From NCBI GenBank assembly GCA_002352125.1, contig DEHU01000065.1:1-34193 (forward strand): 34,193 nucleotides of DNA, in the 5' to 3' direction. The position numbers and the translations under genes were made by a program. Shown piece after piece: positions 1 through 7,283 of this stretch. Source of the DNA: Competibacteraceae bacterium UBA2792. GTDB taxonomy: Bacteria; Pseudomonadota; Gammaproteobacteria; Competibacterales; Competibacteraceae. The first letter of the stretch is position 1; every line of letters starts with the position of its first letter. A model generated the notes under the pieces. It ran no database searches and was not told where the DNA came from. It saw only the letters and a program-made list of their open reading frames with translations.

Positions 1-1113
1 GGCACCGAGTTCGCCAAGCGCTCGAAGGACTACAACTTCGAGAGCGTGCAGAAGGAGATTTACGGCGAGTTCGAAAACACCTTCATGATGTATCTGCCGC
101 GCCTGTGCGAGCACTGCCTGAATCCGGCCTGCGTTGCTTCCTGCCCCAGCGGTGCGATCTATAAGCGCGAGGAGGACGGCATCGTCCTGATCGATCAGGA
201 CAAGTGTCGCGGTTGGCGGATGTGTGTGTCCGGCTGTCCGTACAAGAAGATTTACTACAACTGGAATACCGGCAAGTCCGAGAAGTGCATCCTCTGCTAC
301 CCGCGCATCGAGTCCGGCCAGCCGACGGTCTGCTCGGAAACCTGCGTGGGCCGCATCCGTTATCTGGGCGTGCTGCTCTACGATGCCGACCAAATCGAAA
401 AAGCGGCCAGCGTTCTCGACGAAAAGAGCTTGTATCAGGCGCAACTGGACATCTTCCTCGATCCCTTCGATCCGGTCGTGCAAGCCGAGGCGCGCAAGGC
501 CGGTATTCCCGAACCGTGGTTGCAGGCCGCCCAGGATTCGCCGATCTACAAGATGGCCATCGACTGGAAGATTGCCTTCCCGCTGCATCCCGAGTACCGC
601 ACTCTGCCGATGGTCTGGTACGTGCCGGCGCTGTCGCCGATCCAGGCTCGCGCCGAAGCCGGCCAGATCGGCATGAACGGCATCATCCCCGATGTCGGCT
701 CGTTGCGGATTCCGCTGAAATACCTGGCCAACCTGCTGACCGCTGGGGACGAAAAACCGGTCAAGCTGGCGCTGGAGCGGATGCTGGCCATGCGTGCTTA
801 CATGCGGGCGAAGGTGGTGGATAACGAGGTAAAGGAGGACGTGCTGAAAGCGGTCAATCTCCGCATCGATCAGGTCGAGTCGATGTACCGCTATCTCGCC
901 ATCGCCAATTTCGAGGACCGCTTCGTCATCCCCACCTCGCACCGCGAATACGCCAGCGCGACCTACGACGCCTTCGGCGAACGCGGCGGCTGCGGTTTCA
1001 GCTTCGGCAACGGTTGCTCGCCGGGGACGGACAAGACCAACCTGTTCGGTGGCAAGAAAGTCACCACGCGCCGGGCGGTTCCGATCAAGGTGGAACCGCC
1101 AACCAAGGCTTGA
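1..1113 (+). CDS. narH: Nitrate reductase beta subunit NarH, 5' truncated by the window edge
   Basis: This is the iron-sulfur subunit of the membrane-bound respiratory nitrate reductase NarGHI. It carries electrons from the NarI hemes to the molybdenum subunit NarG on the cytoplasmic side. The frame is open from base 1, so the start lies outside the window. The 370 visible residues are the C-terminal portion of a protein that is about 510 residues in E. coli. Cysteine-rich ferredoxin motifs are clear: CEHCLNPACVASCP, then CRGWRMCVSGCP, then CILCYPRIESGQPTVCSETC. The Trp in CRGWRMC is the residue typical of the NarH [3Fe-4S] site, where it replaces a cysteine. A GTG at 46 lies in frame but is not the start. 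narJ follows after 75 bp. The assignment is secure; the missing N-terminus cannot be judged. Confidence 0.97.
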   Translation, partial: GTEFAKRSKDYNFESVQKEIYGEFENTFMMYLPRLCEHCLNPACVASCPSGAIYKREEDGIVLIDQDKCRGWRMCVSGCPYKKIYYNWNTGKSEKCILCYPRIESGQPTVCSETCVGRIRYLGVLLYDADQIEKAASVLDEKSLYQAQLDIFLDPFDPVVQAEARKAGIPEPWLQAAQDSPIYKMAIDWKIAFPLHPEYRTLPMVWYVPALSPIQARAEAGQIGMNGIIPDVGSLRIPLKYLANLLTAGDEKPVKLALERMLAMRAYMRAKVVDNEVKEDVLKAVNLRIDQVESMYRYLAIANFEDRFVIPTSHREYASATYDAFGERGGCGFSFGNGCSPGTDKTNLFGGKKVTTRRAVPIKVEPPTKA

Positions 1114-1120
1114 ATCGAGG

Positions 1121-1168
1121 GCAAACTCCCCTCTCCCGCCTGTGGGAGAGGAGTTGGGGGTAAGGGCA
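1121..1168. repeat. Short palindromic repeat-like hairpin between narH and narJ
   Basis: The gap holds an 8-bp inverted repeat, cctctccc at 1130-1137 and gggagagg at 1144-1151, with a 6-nt loop. A G-rich tail follows. Hairpins of this look (ctctccc, short loop, gggagag, then ttggggg) occur as dispersed extragenic repeats in many proteobacteria. Whether it is multicopy here cannot be seen from one window. In a nar mRNA it could also act as a stabilising or attenuating hairpin. Confidence 0.45.
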
Positions 1169-1188
1169 TACATAACCAAGGTGGAACG

Positions 1189-1902
1189 ATGAAAACCCTG
1201 AAAGTCCTGTCGGCCCTGTTGTGTTATCCGCAAGCCGACATGCAGGCCGCGCTGGATGAAATGGCGGAAATATTGAATCGGGAAAAGCTGTTGCCCGAGC
1301 GGGAGCAGCGGGCGCTGCAGGCGTTCATGAGCCGGCTGGAGCGGACCGACCTGATGAAATTGCAAGAGCGGTACGTAGCGACTTTCGACCGGGGCCGCGC
1401 CCTGTCGCTGCATCTGTTCGAGCACGTTCACGGCCAATCGCGGGATCGCGGGCAGGCGATGGTCAACCTGTTGGAAATCTATCGCCAGCACGGTTTCGAG
1501 CTCGGCACTCGCGAATTGCCCGACTACATCCCGTTGTTTCTGGAGTATCTGGCGCAGCGCCCGATGGGCGAGGCGCTGGACATGCTAGCCGACGCGATGC
1601 ACGTCATGGCGCTGATCGGCGCGCGATTGGCCGAGCGTAACAGCGACTATCGGGCGGTCTTCGATGCGCTCGCCGCCTTGGTCGGCGAACCGGCGGACAT
1701 CGAGGATATTCGCCGCCAAGCCGCCACCGAGGGGCCCGATCAAACCGTGGTGAACATGGACAAAATTTGGGAGGAGGAAGCCGTGACTTTCCTGGCCAAC
1801 CAGGAGGGTTGTTCGGCCGGCCGCACGGGTTCGCGCGAGGCGCAACCGGTGCGGTGGGCGTCGCGACCTGGGCCGATGCCACAGCCCGCTCGTTCCCTAT
1901 GA
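1189..1902 (+). CDS. narJ: Nitrate reductase assembly chaperone NarJ
   Basis: NarJ is a cytoplasmic chaperone that binds the NarG N-terminus and is needed for molybdenum cofactor insertion and membrane docking of NarGH. It is not part of the final enzyme. The protein has 237 residues, close to the E. coli length. It is helical and shows family features: an N-terminal LLCYPQ segment, ERYVATFDRGRALSLHLFEH around residues 60-80, and the conserved HGQSRDRGQAMVNLL stretch. The start at 1189 is preceded by an aaggtgga ribosome site. The last 35 residues, after the EEEAVTF segment, are rich in Gly, Pro and Arg and look like a variable tail. The narH-narJ-narI order supports the call. Confidence 0.95.
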   Translation: MKTLKVLSALLCYPQADMQAALDEMAEILNREKLLPEREQRALQAFMSRLERTDLMKLQERYVATFDRGRALSLHLFEHVHGQSRDRGQAMVNLLEIYRQHGFELGTRELPDYIPLFLEYLAQRPMGEALDMLADAMHVMALIGARLAERNSDYRAVFDALAALVGEPADIEDIRRQAATEGPDQTVVNMDKIWEEEAVTFLANQEGCSAGRTGSREAQPVRWASRPGPMPQPARSL

Positions 1903-1964
1903 ATCATTTGAGAATCTTTCGCCCACCCCCAGCGGCGGGGGCGGATTGAAACGAGGCTACGATC

Positions 1965-2645
1965 ATGAATTATCTGGATACCCTGTTGTTTGGCGTCTAT
2001 CCCTACTTGGCCGGCGCGGTATTCCTGCTCGGCAGTCTGGCGCGCTTCGACCGCGACCAGTTCACCTGGAAAGCGCATTCCAGCCAGATTCTGAGCAACA
2101 AGAACATGCGGCTGGCCAGCAACCTGTTTCACGTCGGTATTCTGCTGCTGTTTCTCGGCCATTTCGTCGGGTTGCTGACCCCGCCGGAAATCTTCCACGC
2201 TCTCGGCGTTTCCGCCGGCGCCAAGCAACTGTTGGCCATCGTTGCCGGCAGCGTCGCCGGCGCCATGTGCTTCGTCGGGCTGACCCTGCTGGTGCAGCGG
2301 CGGCTGACCGATCCGCGCGTGCGGGCCAACAGCACCCGGATGGACATCTTTATTCTGTTGCTGCTGTACGCACAATTGATTCTCGGCCTGCTGACCATCC
2401 CGGTGTCGCTGATGCACCTGGACGGCCACAATATGCTGAATCTGATGGGCTGGGCGCGGAATATCGTGACGTTCGATCCAGCGGAAGCGGTCGAATCCGT
2501 CTCCCACGTCGGTCTACTGTTTAAGCTGCACCTGTTCCTCGGCCTGACCGTGTTCCTGGTGTTCCCGTTCAGCCGGCTGGTGCATATCTGGAGCGCGCCG
2601 GTCACGTACCCGGCCCGGCCGTATCAGGTGGTGCGGCAGCGGTAG
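1965..2645 (+). CDS. narI: Nitrate reductase gamma subunit NarI (cytochrome b)
   Basis: NarI is the integral membrane diheme cytochrome b that oxidises quinol and anchors NarGH to the inner membrane. The protein has 226 residues with five strongly hydrophobic helices. Histidines fit the four heme ligands: H56 and H66 in the LFHVGILLLFLGH helix, matching E. coli numbering exactly, and H189 and H207, whose spacing of 18 equals that of E. coli H187 and H205. The start at 1965 has an upstream acgagg ribosome site. It lies 62 bp after narJ and is the last Nar structural gene. An unusually long gap follows before the next gene. Confidence 0.96.
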   Translation: MNYLDTLLFGVYPYLAGAVFLLGSLARFDRDQFTWKAHSSQILSNKNMRLASNLFHVGILLLFLGHFVGLLTPPEIFHALGVSAGAKQLLAIVAGSVAGAMCFVGLTLLVQRRLTDPRVRANSTRMDIFILLLLYAQLILGLLTIPVSLMHLDGHNMLNLMGWARNIVTFDPAEAVESVSHVGLLFKLHLFLGLTVFLVFPFSRLVHIWSAPVTYPARPYQVVRQR

Positions 2646-3536
2646 ATGTTCATGCCGCTTTATGGCTCGGCAATTTAACTTGCCGCTCTTTTTCCAATGC
2701 GTTCCCTCGCTTTGTCCTTGTTTCTGGAGGACTTGATCGTCGCGTCAATGGTCGAGTGGGCCGTAAAATCCGGGACAAGCGAGACTACCGCCGTCTGCGG
2801 CCAGGGCGGGCGTGGGACGCGGTCCAGAACGCCAGCGTGCGCCGCAACCGCCCGCTGCCGGCTTTCCGGAACGCCTCGCGGTAAAGCATCTTGCGTCGTG
2901 CAAACTGCCCTTGCCGGCAACGGCAAGGGGTTCGGCGACCGCTTCGGTACCATCGGTGAGCGTCGGCCCACCGATCAGTATGCCTTCGATTAAACCCGCG
3001 TCATGCGTAGTATCCAGCATCGCCCGATCAATCTATCGCCCATAAACCGATAGCGTGATCGAGCGATTTGGTGGTTGCATCGATTCAGACTTGAAAATCG
3101 ATACTTGAGATAAAGACCTATCAATCGTCGTGCATTCGGTAAAAAGCGCATATTTCACGATGCGCGTAAGCGGAACGACGATCCGTAAAAACTCGAACGG
3201 CGAGCAACTGATCCGGTACGGACCTGGCATCGAATAGTTGCGGGCAAAAAAACCGCTGGTTTCCCAGCGGCAAACTTGGAGGATGTCAACGTACAACAAC
3301 ACAACACAGAGGAGAGTGCGTCATTTGCGCCCGACGCGAGGCGTTTGGTAGCCAGCATCGCAATCGCCTGCTAGTTATTTCATTTATCGGCGGCCATGAA
3401 CGAGACTTTAGGGGAATACGAAATTTTTTTCGCGCTGAAAACAACTTCTTGATTTCGGCGGTTAATAATCTATAACAGACTGATTTGTTTAATTATATTA
3501 AACTGATACGAATACTTTAACGCCTGGAGGCCCGTC
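2646..3536. other. 890-bp intergenic region between narI and the isomerase gene
   Basis: No convincing gene was found on either strand. Short open frames of 60-100 codons exist around 2675-3020 on both strands. None has a good ribosome site or a recognisable family, and they overlap one another as expected in GC-rich noncoding or decayed DNA. From about 3030 the base composition falls to roughly even. The stretch at 3400-3530 is AT-rich and probably carries the promoter of the downstream gene. A strong hairpin with a T-tract on the minus strand is listed separately. In pseudomonads the equivalent isomerase gene follows narI closely, so this gap may be an insertion or a decayed gene. Confidence 0.6.
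3246..3270 (-). terminator. Rho-independent terminator on the minus strand
   Basis: Read on the minus strand, ccgctgg, loop gaaa, ccagcgg is followed directly by seven T's. On the plus strand these are ccgctgg 3253-3259, ccagcgg 3264-3270 and an A-run at 3246-3252. The 7-bp GC-rich stem, tetraloop and U-tract are the textbook form. It implies a minus-strand transcript ending here. There is no recognisable minus-strand gene between 3270 and 3536, so a small RNA or short peptide transcript starting in that stretch is possible. Confidence 0.7.
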
Positions 3537-4292
3537 ATGCCCATCACCGTCAACGGCGTCGAGATCACCGATGCCACCGTTCGCGCCGAGATGCAGCACC
3601 ACCCAGCGCCGTCGCAGGAAGTAGCCGAATATTCGGCGAAACTGGCGCTGGTGGCCAAGGAGTTGCTGTTGCAGGAAGCCACCCGATTGAAGATCGCCGG
3701 CGTTGACGACGATGCGCGGATCGCGACGCTGATCGAGCGCGAGGTCCCGGTATCGTCGCCAAGCGAGGACGATTGCCGGCGGTTTTTCCAGAGCAATCGT
3801 CAGCGGTTTCGGAGCGGCGATCTGTTCGAGGTTTCGCACATTCTGTGTGCTGCTCCACCGGACGACGCCGAAGCGCGCATCGCTGCCCGCACCCGCGCCG
3901 AGAGCGCCATCATGCAGCTTGGGGACGGCGGGCAATTTGCCGAACTGGCGAGCCGATGGTCGGACTGTCCCTCGAAAGAGGTCGGCGGCAGCCTGGGGCA
4001 GATCGGTTCCGGCCAAACCGTGCCGGAATTCGAGCGAGCGCTGTTCGCGATGCGGGAAGGCGAAATTTCCGGCCAGCCGGTGGAAAGCCGCTATGGGTTT
4101 CATGTGATTTGGCTAAGCCGGAAGGTCGAAGGTCGTGCGCTGGAATACGAGATGGTGCGCGACCATATCGCCGAGCATCTGCGCGAAAGCTTGCAGCGAC
4201 GGGCCGTCGGCCGGTATTTGTCTGGGCTGATGAGCCGCGCCACCATCGAAGGTATCGATCTCGTCGGCCCCGCTTCGTTACCGGCTCAATAG
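3537..4292 (+). CDS. Parvulin-type peptidyl-prolyl cis-trans isomerase linked to nitrate reductase
   Basis: This is predicted to catalyse cis-trans isomerisation at prolyl peptide bonds and probably assists folding of a Nar subunit. The protein has 251 residues and no signal peptide, so it should be cytoplasmic, like NifM and unlike SurA. Residues 1-95 are a helical N-terminal region. Residues 96-197 form the parvulin domain: VSHILC with H101, FAELASRWSDCPS, GGSLG, VPEFERALF, GEIS and YGFHVIWL with H189. A good ctggagg ribosome site precedes the ATG. In Pseudomonas aeruginosa a PpiC-type gene lies directly after narI and next to a molybdopterin gene. The same neighbourhood here (mobB, moeA) supports a role in nitrate reductase maturation; that role is inferred. 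Confidence 0.9.
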   Translation: MPITVNGVEITDATVRAEMQHHPAPSQEVAEYSAKLALVAKELLLQEATRLKIAGVDDDARIATLIEREVPVSSPSEDDCRRFFQSNRQRFRSGDLFEVSHILCAAPPDDAEARIAARTRAESAIMQLGDGGQFAELASRWSDCPSKEVGGSLGQIGSGQTVPEFERALFAMREGEISGQPVESRYGFHVIWLSRKVEGRALEYEMVRDHIAEHLRESLQRRAVGRYLSGLMSRATIEGIDLVGPASLPAQ

Positions 4293-4297
4293 CGGCG

Positions 4298-4825
4298 ATG
4301 AAGGTTCTCGGCATCGCTGGCTGGAGCGGTTGCGGCAAAACGACCTTGATCGTTGCCCTGATTCCGCGCTTGCGGGCGCGCGGGCTAACCGTATCGACTC
4401 TCAAGCATGCTCATCACGACGTCGATTTGGACACGCCTGGCAAGGATACCTTTCGCCATCGCGAAGCGGGCGCTCGCGAAGTAGTTTTGGCGACCGGTCG
4501 GCGCTGGGCGCTCTTGCATGAACTGCGCGACGAGCCGGAGCCATCGCTATCCGAATTGCTGGTTCACCTGCAACCGGTGGATCTGGTGCTGGTCGAAGGC
4601 TGGAAAACCGGCGCTTACCCCAAGCTAGAAATCTGGCGGCCCATCGCCGGGAACCAGCCGCCACGTTTCCCGACCGATCCGAGCATCGTCGCCGTCGCCA
4701 GCGAACCGTTGCTCGATCCCGCGCAAATGGGCCGGCCCGATCTGCCGGCGCTGTCGTTGGCCGATCTGAATGGCGTCGTAGAATTCGTCGTCCGGTTCGT
4801 CCGCGATACCGCTTCCGTTCCGTAA
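4298..4825 (+). CDS. mobB: Molybdopterin-guanine dinucleotide biosynthesis adapter protein MobB
   Basis: This is a P-loop GTP-binding protein that assists MobA in attaching GMP to molybdopterin, making the bis-MGD cofactor used by NarG. The protein has 175 residues, the usual MobB size. The Walker A motif GWSGCGKTT lies at about residues 8-16. It is followed by the family stretch STLKHAHHDVDLDTPGKDTFRH and by the VEGWKT motif near residue 98. The start at 4298 lies 5 bp after the isomerase stop. The frame is open further upstream, but that extension only shadows the isomerase gene. It is probably co-transcribed with the isomerase gene and moeA. Confidence 0.94.
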   Translation: MKVLGIAGWSGCGKTTLIVALIPRLRARGLTVSTLKHAHHDVDLDTPGKDTFRHREAGAREVVLATGRRWALLHELRDEPEPSLSELLVHLQPVDLVLVEGWKTGAYPKLEIWRPIAGNQPPRFPTDPSIVAVASEPLLDPAQMGRPDLPALSLADLNGVVEFVVRFVRDTASVP

Positions 4826-4838
4826 AACGAGGTCTGTT

Positions 4839-6101
4839 ATGTCCGATTGTTGCGCGAGTGACCGGTTGCTGACGCTAGCCGAAGCCATCGATACCGCCCT
4901 CCGTTCCATCCGGCCGATTCGACAGACCAAAATGGTCCCCTTGTTGGATGCCTATGGTCGGGTGTTGGCCGCTGACCTGTTGGCGCGGCTGGACGTGCCG
5001 CCCCACGACAATTCGGCGATGGACGGTTTCGCGCTGTATCGGGCCGACCTGAAGCTGGATCAGCCAAGCCGGTTGCCGGTGGCCGGGCGGGCGCTGGCGG
5101 GTCATCCGTATGCCGATACGGTGCCGCGCGGCGCGGCAGTACGGATCGCTACCGGGGCCATGCTGCCGGATGGTCCGGACGCGGTGGTGATGCAGGAGCA
5201 ATGCTGGATTGCTCCGGACGAAAGCTGGATCGAGATCGCTTGCAACGTGGCCGCACGACTGAAACCGGGGGAAAACATCCGTCGCCGCGGCGAAGACGTG
5301 CGAGCCGACACGTTATTGTTGTCGCGCGGCTTGCGATTGCGCCCGCAAGACGTATCGCTAGCGGCGGGGCAGGGTATCGCTGCCTTGGAAGTAGTGCGCC
5401 AGCCGCGAGTAGCAGTAGCTTCGACTGGCGACGAATTGTTCGAGCCGGGTTCCAAGTTGCCAACCGGTGCCATTTACGAATCGAACCGCTACACTCTGAT
5501 CGGCCTGTTGCAGCGGTTGGGTTGCGTGGTAACCGATTTGGGCATTCTGCGCGACGAGCGGGATAGGGTGCTCCCGGCGTTGAAGGATGCAGCGGCAACG
5601 CACGATATGCTGTTGACCTCCGGCGGGGTATCGGTGGGTACGGCGGATCTGGTTAAGGATGTGATCGCGGAATTGGGGAAAATCGAGTTTTGGCGATTAG
5701 CGGTCAAACCGGGCAAACCGGTGACCTTTGGTTGGATCGATAATTGCTTGATATTGGGCCTGCCCGGCAATCCTGTGTCGGTGGCGGTAGCATTCCTGAT
5801 GTTCGCCCGGCCGCTGTTGCTAAGGCTGATGGGGGCGGAGGCCACCGAACCATTGCGGTTGCGGGCGCTGGCGGATTTCCAGTTCCGCCGCAAGCCGGGC
5901 CGGCGCGAGTGGCTGCGGGCGCGGTTGCGCTACGATCCCGAACAGAAACCTGTGGTTAGCCTCTATCACACCAATAGCTCCGGTGCGCTGTCGTCGCTGT
6001 CGTGGGCTGAGGGGTTGGTAGAACTGCCGGAAGACTGCGCCGGCGTTGCGCCGGGCGATGCAGTGGAGTACTTGCCCTTTAGCGGATTGGAAGTGGAGTA
6101 G
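4839..6101 (+). CDS. moeA: Molybdopterin molybdenumtransferase MoeA
   Basis: MoeA inserts molybdate into adenylated molybdopterin, giving active molybdenum cofactor. The 420-residue length is normal. Motifs in order are PPHDNSAMDGFAL near residue 54, RIATGAMLPDGPDAVVMQE near 107, GENIRRRGEDV, the ASTGDEL segment near 195, TSGGVSVGTADLVKDV near 261, KPGKPVTFG and GLPGNPVSV near 307. A C-terminal beta domain ends the protein. It lies 13 bp after mobB with a cgagg ribosome site. Together with mobB it supplies cofactor for the nitrate reductase upstream. No moaA is in the window. Confidence 0.95.
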   Translation: MSDCCASDRLLTLAEAIDTALRSIRPIRQTKMVPLLDAYGRVLAADLLARLDVPPHDNSAMDGFALYRADLKLDQPSRLPVAGRALAGHPYADTVPRGAAVRIATGAMLPDGPDAVVMQEQCWIAPDESWIEIACNVAARLKPGENIRRRGEDVRADTLLLSRGLRLRPQDVSLAAGQGIAALEVVRQPRVAVASTGDELFEPGSKLPTGAIYESNRYTLIGLLQRLGCVVTDLGILRDERDRVLPALKDAAATHDMLLTSGGVSVGTADLVKDVIAELGKIEFWRLAVKPGKPVTFGWIDNCLILGLPGNPVSVAVAFLMFARPLLLRLMGAEATEPLRLRALADFQFRRKPGRREWLRARLRYDPEQKPVVSLYHTNSSGALSSLSWAEGLVELPEDCAGVAPGDAVEYLPFSGLEVE

Positions 6102-6402
6102 TCGGTTTTGTTTGAGTGGTTCAAATTGAACTCCGGCAAATAACTTCAAGTTATGTTTGTGGTCGCTTAGTGCAACAAAACATGTCGCCCAAGGTCGCTT
6201 ATGGCCCTGTTTTTTTCGCGCCTATTTTGGGTTGAGATCTGTGTCGGACACAAGGGTCACGCTTGGCACGATGTGTGAGGCAGATTCTTCCAAGGAAGGT
6301 TGAGAAGATCGATGATGTGAAACACTGTAGTGTTTTGCAGGGCGGTAGCGTGTTTAAAAGCTTTTTAGGCCAACGATTAAATTCACGTAATCTTAAAGAT
6401 CC
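6102..6402. promoter_or_regulatory. Intergenic region between moeA and the accessory cluster, probable promoter region
   Basis: This 301-bp gap separates the respiratory genes from the accessory cluster and has no open frame worth calling. It contains a palindrome gttcaa-a-ttgaac (6119-6131) and two direct copies of ggtcgctta (6161-6169 and 6193-6201) whose starts are 32 bp apart, about three helical turns. It also contains a perfect inverted repeat at 6320-6335, listed separately. No convincing -35/-10 pair or sigma-54 element was found. The composition becomes AT-richer towards 6403, as expected of a promoter. Confidence 0.4.
6320..6335. promoter_or_regulatory. Operator-like perfect inverted repeat upstream of the cluster
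   Basis: The sequence aaacact-gt-agtgttt has two perfect 7-bp arms and a 2-bp spacer. It lies 67 bp before the deacetylase start. The symmetry and the lack of a T-tract suit a dimeric regulator site better than a terminator. No regulator gene is present in the window to pair it with. Confidence 0.35.
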
Positions 6403-7278
6403 ATGCGCAATGCTCTGACGGTCGATGTCGAGGATTATTTTCAGGTCGCTGCCTTTGCGCGACAGATCGACGCGGCAACTTGGAATCGGTTTCCGCTCCG
6501 GGTCGAACGCAATACGCATCGGTTGCTAGATTTATTTGCAGAACAGGATGTTCGGGCAACTTTCTTCGTGCTGGGTTGGGTGGCAGAACGCTGTCCGGAT
6601 TTAGTGCGGGCGATTGCGGACCAGGGCCATGAAGTGGCCTGCCACGGCTATTCGCATCAGCTGATCTATGGACAGACTCCTGCTATCTTCCGTGCGGAGA
6701 CGATTCGGGCCAAGGCGCGCCTGGAGGATCAGGCGCAGCGTCCGGTGTTGGGCTACCGGGCGGCCAGTTACTCCATCACGAGACATTCGCTGTGGGCGCT
6801 CGACATTCTGACCGAGCTGGGGTTTGCCTACGATTCGAGCATCTTCCCGATCCATCACGACCGCTACGGTATTCCAGATAGTCCCCGCTGGCCCTACCGC
6901 CTCGATACGCCGAGTGGGGGTTCTCTCATCGAATTTCCACCTTCGACCTTGGCGGTCGGCGCTTATCGGTTGCCGGTGGCGGGTGGTGGCTATTTCCGGA
7001 TTTATCCGTATCAACTGACCCGTTTCGCTCTGTCCCGGATCAATCGAGTGGAAAAACGACCGTTCATTTTTTATCTGCATCCCTGGGAGATCGATCCGGA
7101 ACAGCCCCGCATCCGTGCCAGTTGGTTGTCCGCTTTTCGCCACTATACGAATTTGAGCCGATGCGAGGAGCGGTTAAATCGATTGTTACGGGATTTTCAA
7201 TTTGCCACAGCAAAGGACGTGCTGGAGGGCTTGGCGGTCGCGGTGGCCATTTCCAGTACGGCGTTCGTCACGGCATAA
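6403..7278 (+). CDS. XrtA/PEP-CTERM-type polysaccharide deacetylase (NodB fold, DUF3473 tail)
   Basis: This is predicted to remove acetyl groups from N-acetyl sugars of an exopolysaccharide. The protein has 291 residues with no obvious signal peptide. It opens with the metal-binding motif TVDVEDYFQV (residues 6-15). The NodB H-x3-H appears as HGYSH (H81, H85). Further family marks are RATFFVLGWVAE, LGYRAASYSIT, DSSIFPIHHDRYGIP, GGGYFRIYPY and FYLHPWEIDPEQPR followed by FRHYTNL. These match the deacetylases that accompany exosortase A loci closely. The last 15 residues are a hydrophobic extension. There is no strong ribosome site. It is the first gene of the accessory run and lies 5 bp before the next gene. 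Confidence 0.92.
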   Translation: MRNALTVDVEDYFQVAAFARQIDAATWNRFPLRVERNTHRLLDLFAEQDVRATFFVLGWVAERCPDLVRAIADQGHEVACHGYSHQLIYGQTPAIFRAETIRAKARLEDQAQRPVLGYRAASYSITRHSLWALDILTELGFAYDSSIFPIHHDRYGIPDSPRWPYRLDTPSGGSLIEFPPSTLAVGAYRLPVAGGGYFRIYPYQLTRFALSRINRVEKRPFIFYLHPWEIDPEQPRIRASWLSAFRHYTNLSRCEERLNRLLRDFQFATAKDVLEGLAVAVAISSTAFVTA

Positions 7279-7283
7279 TCATC

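Noticed and set aside
2675..3020. Overlapping open frames of 90-98 codons on both strands after narI
   Set aside because: No ribosome sites and no recognisable family. They overlap each other in several frames, as expected of GC-rich noncoding or decayed DNA.
3773..4297. Upstream extension of the mobB frame into the isomerase gene
   Set aside because: The isomerase has clear parvulin motifs in its own frame. The extension has none, and MobB begins naturally at 4298 with its P-loop.
6268..6290. Sigma-54-like promoter around ttggcacgatgtgtgag
   Set aside because: The -24 GG is present, but the -12 dinucleotide is GA rather than GC, so it misses the consensus.
7122..7283. N-terminal extension of the AsnB-like protein
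   Set aside because: It would overlap the deacetylase gene and bury the catalytic Cys2. The ATG at 7284 gives the proper MCG start.
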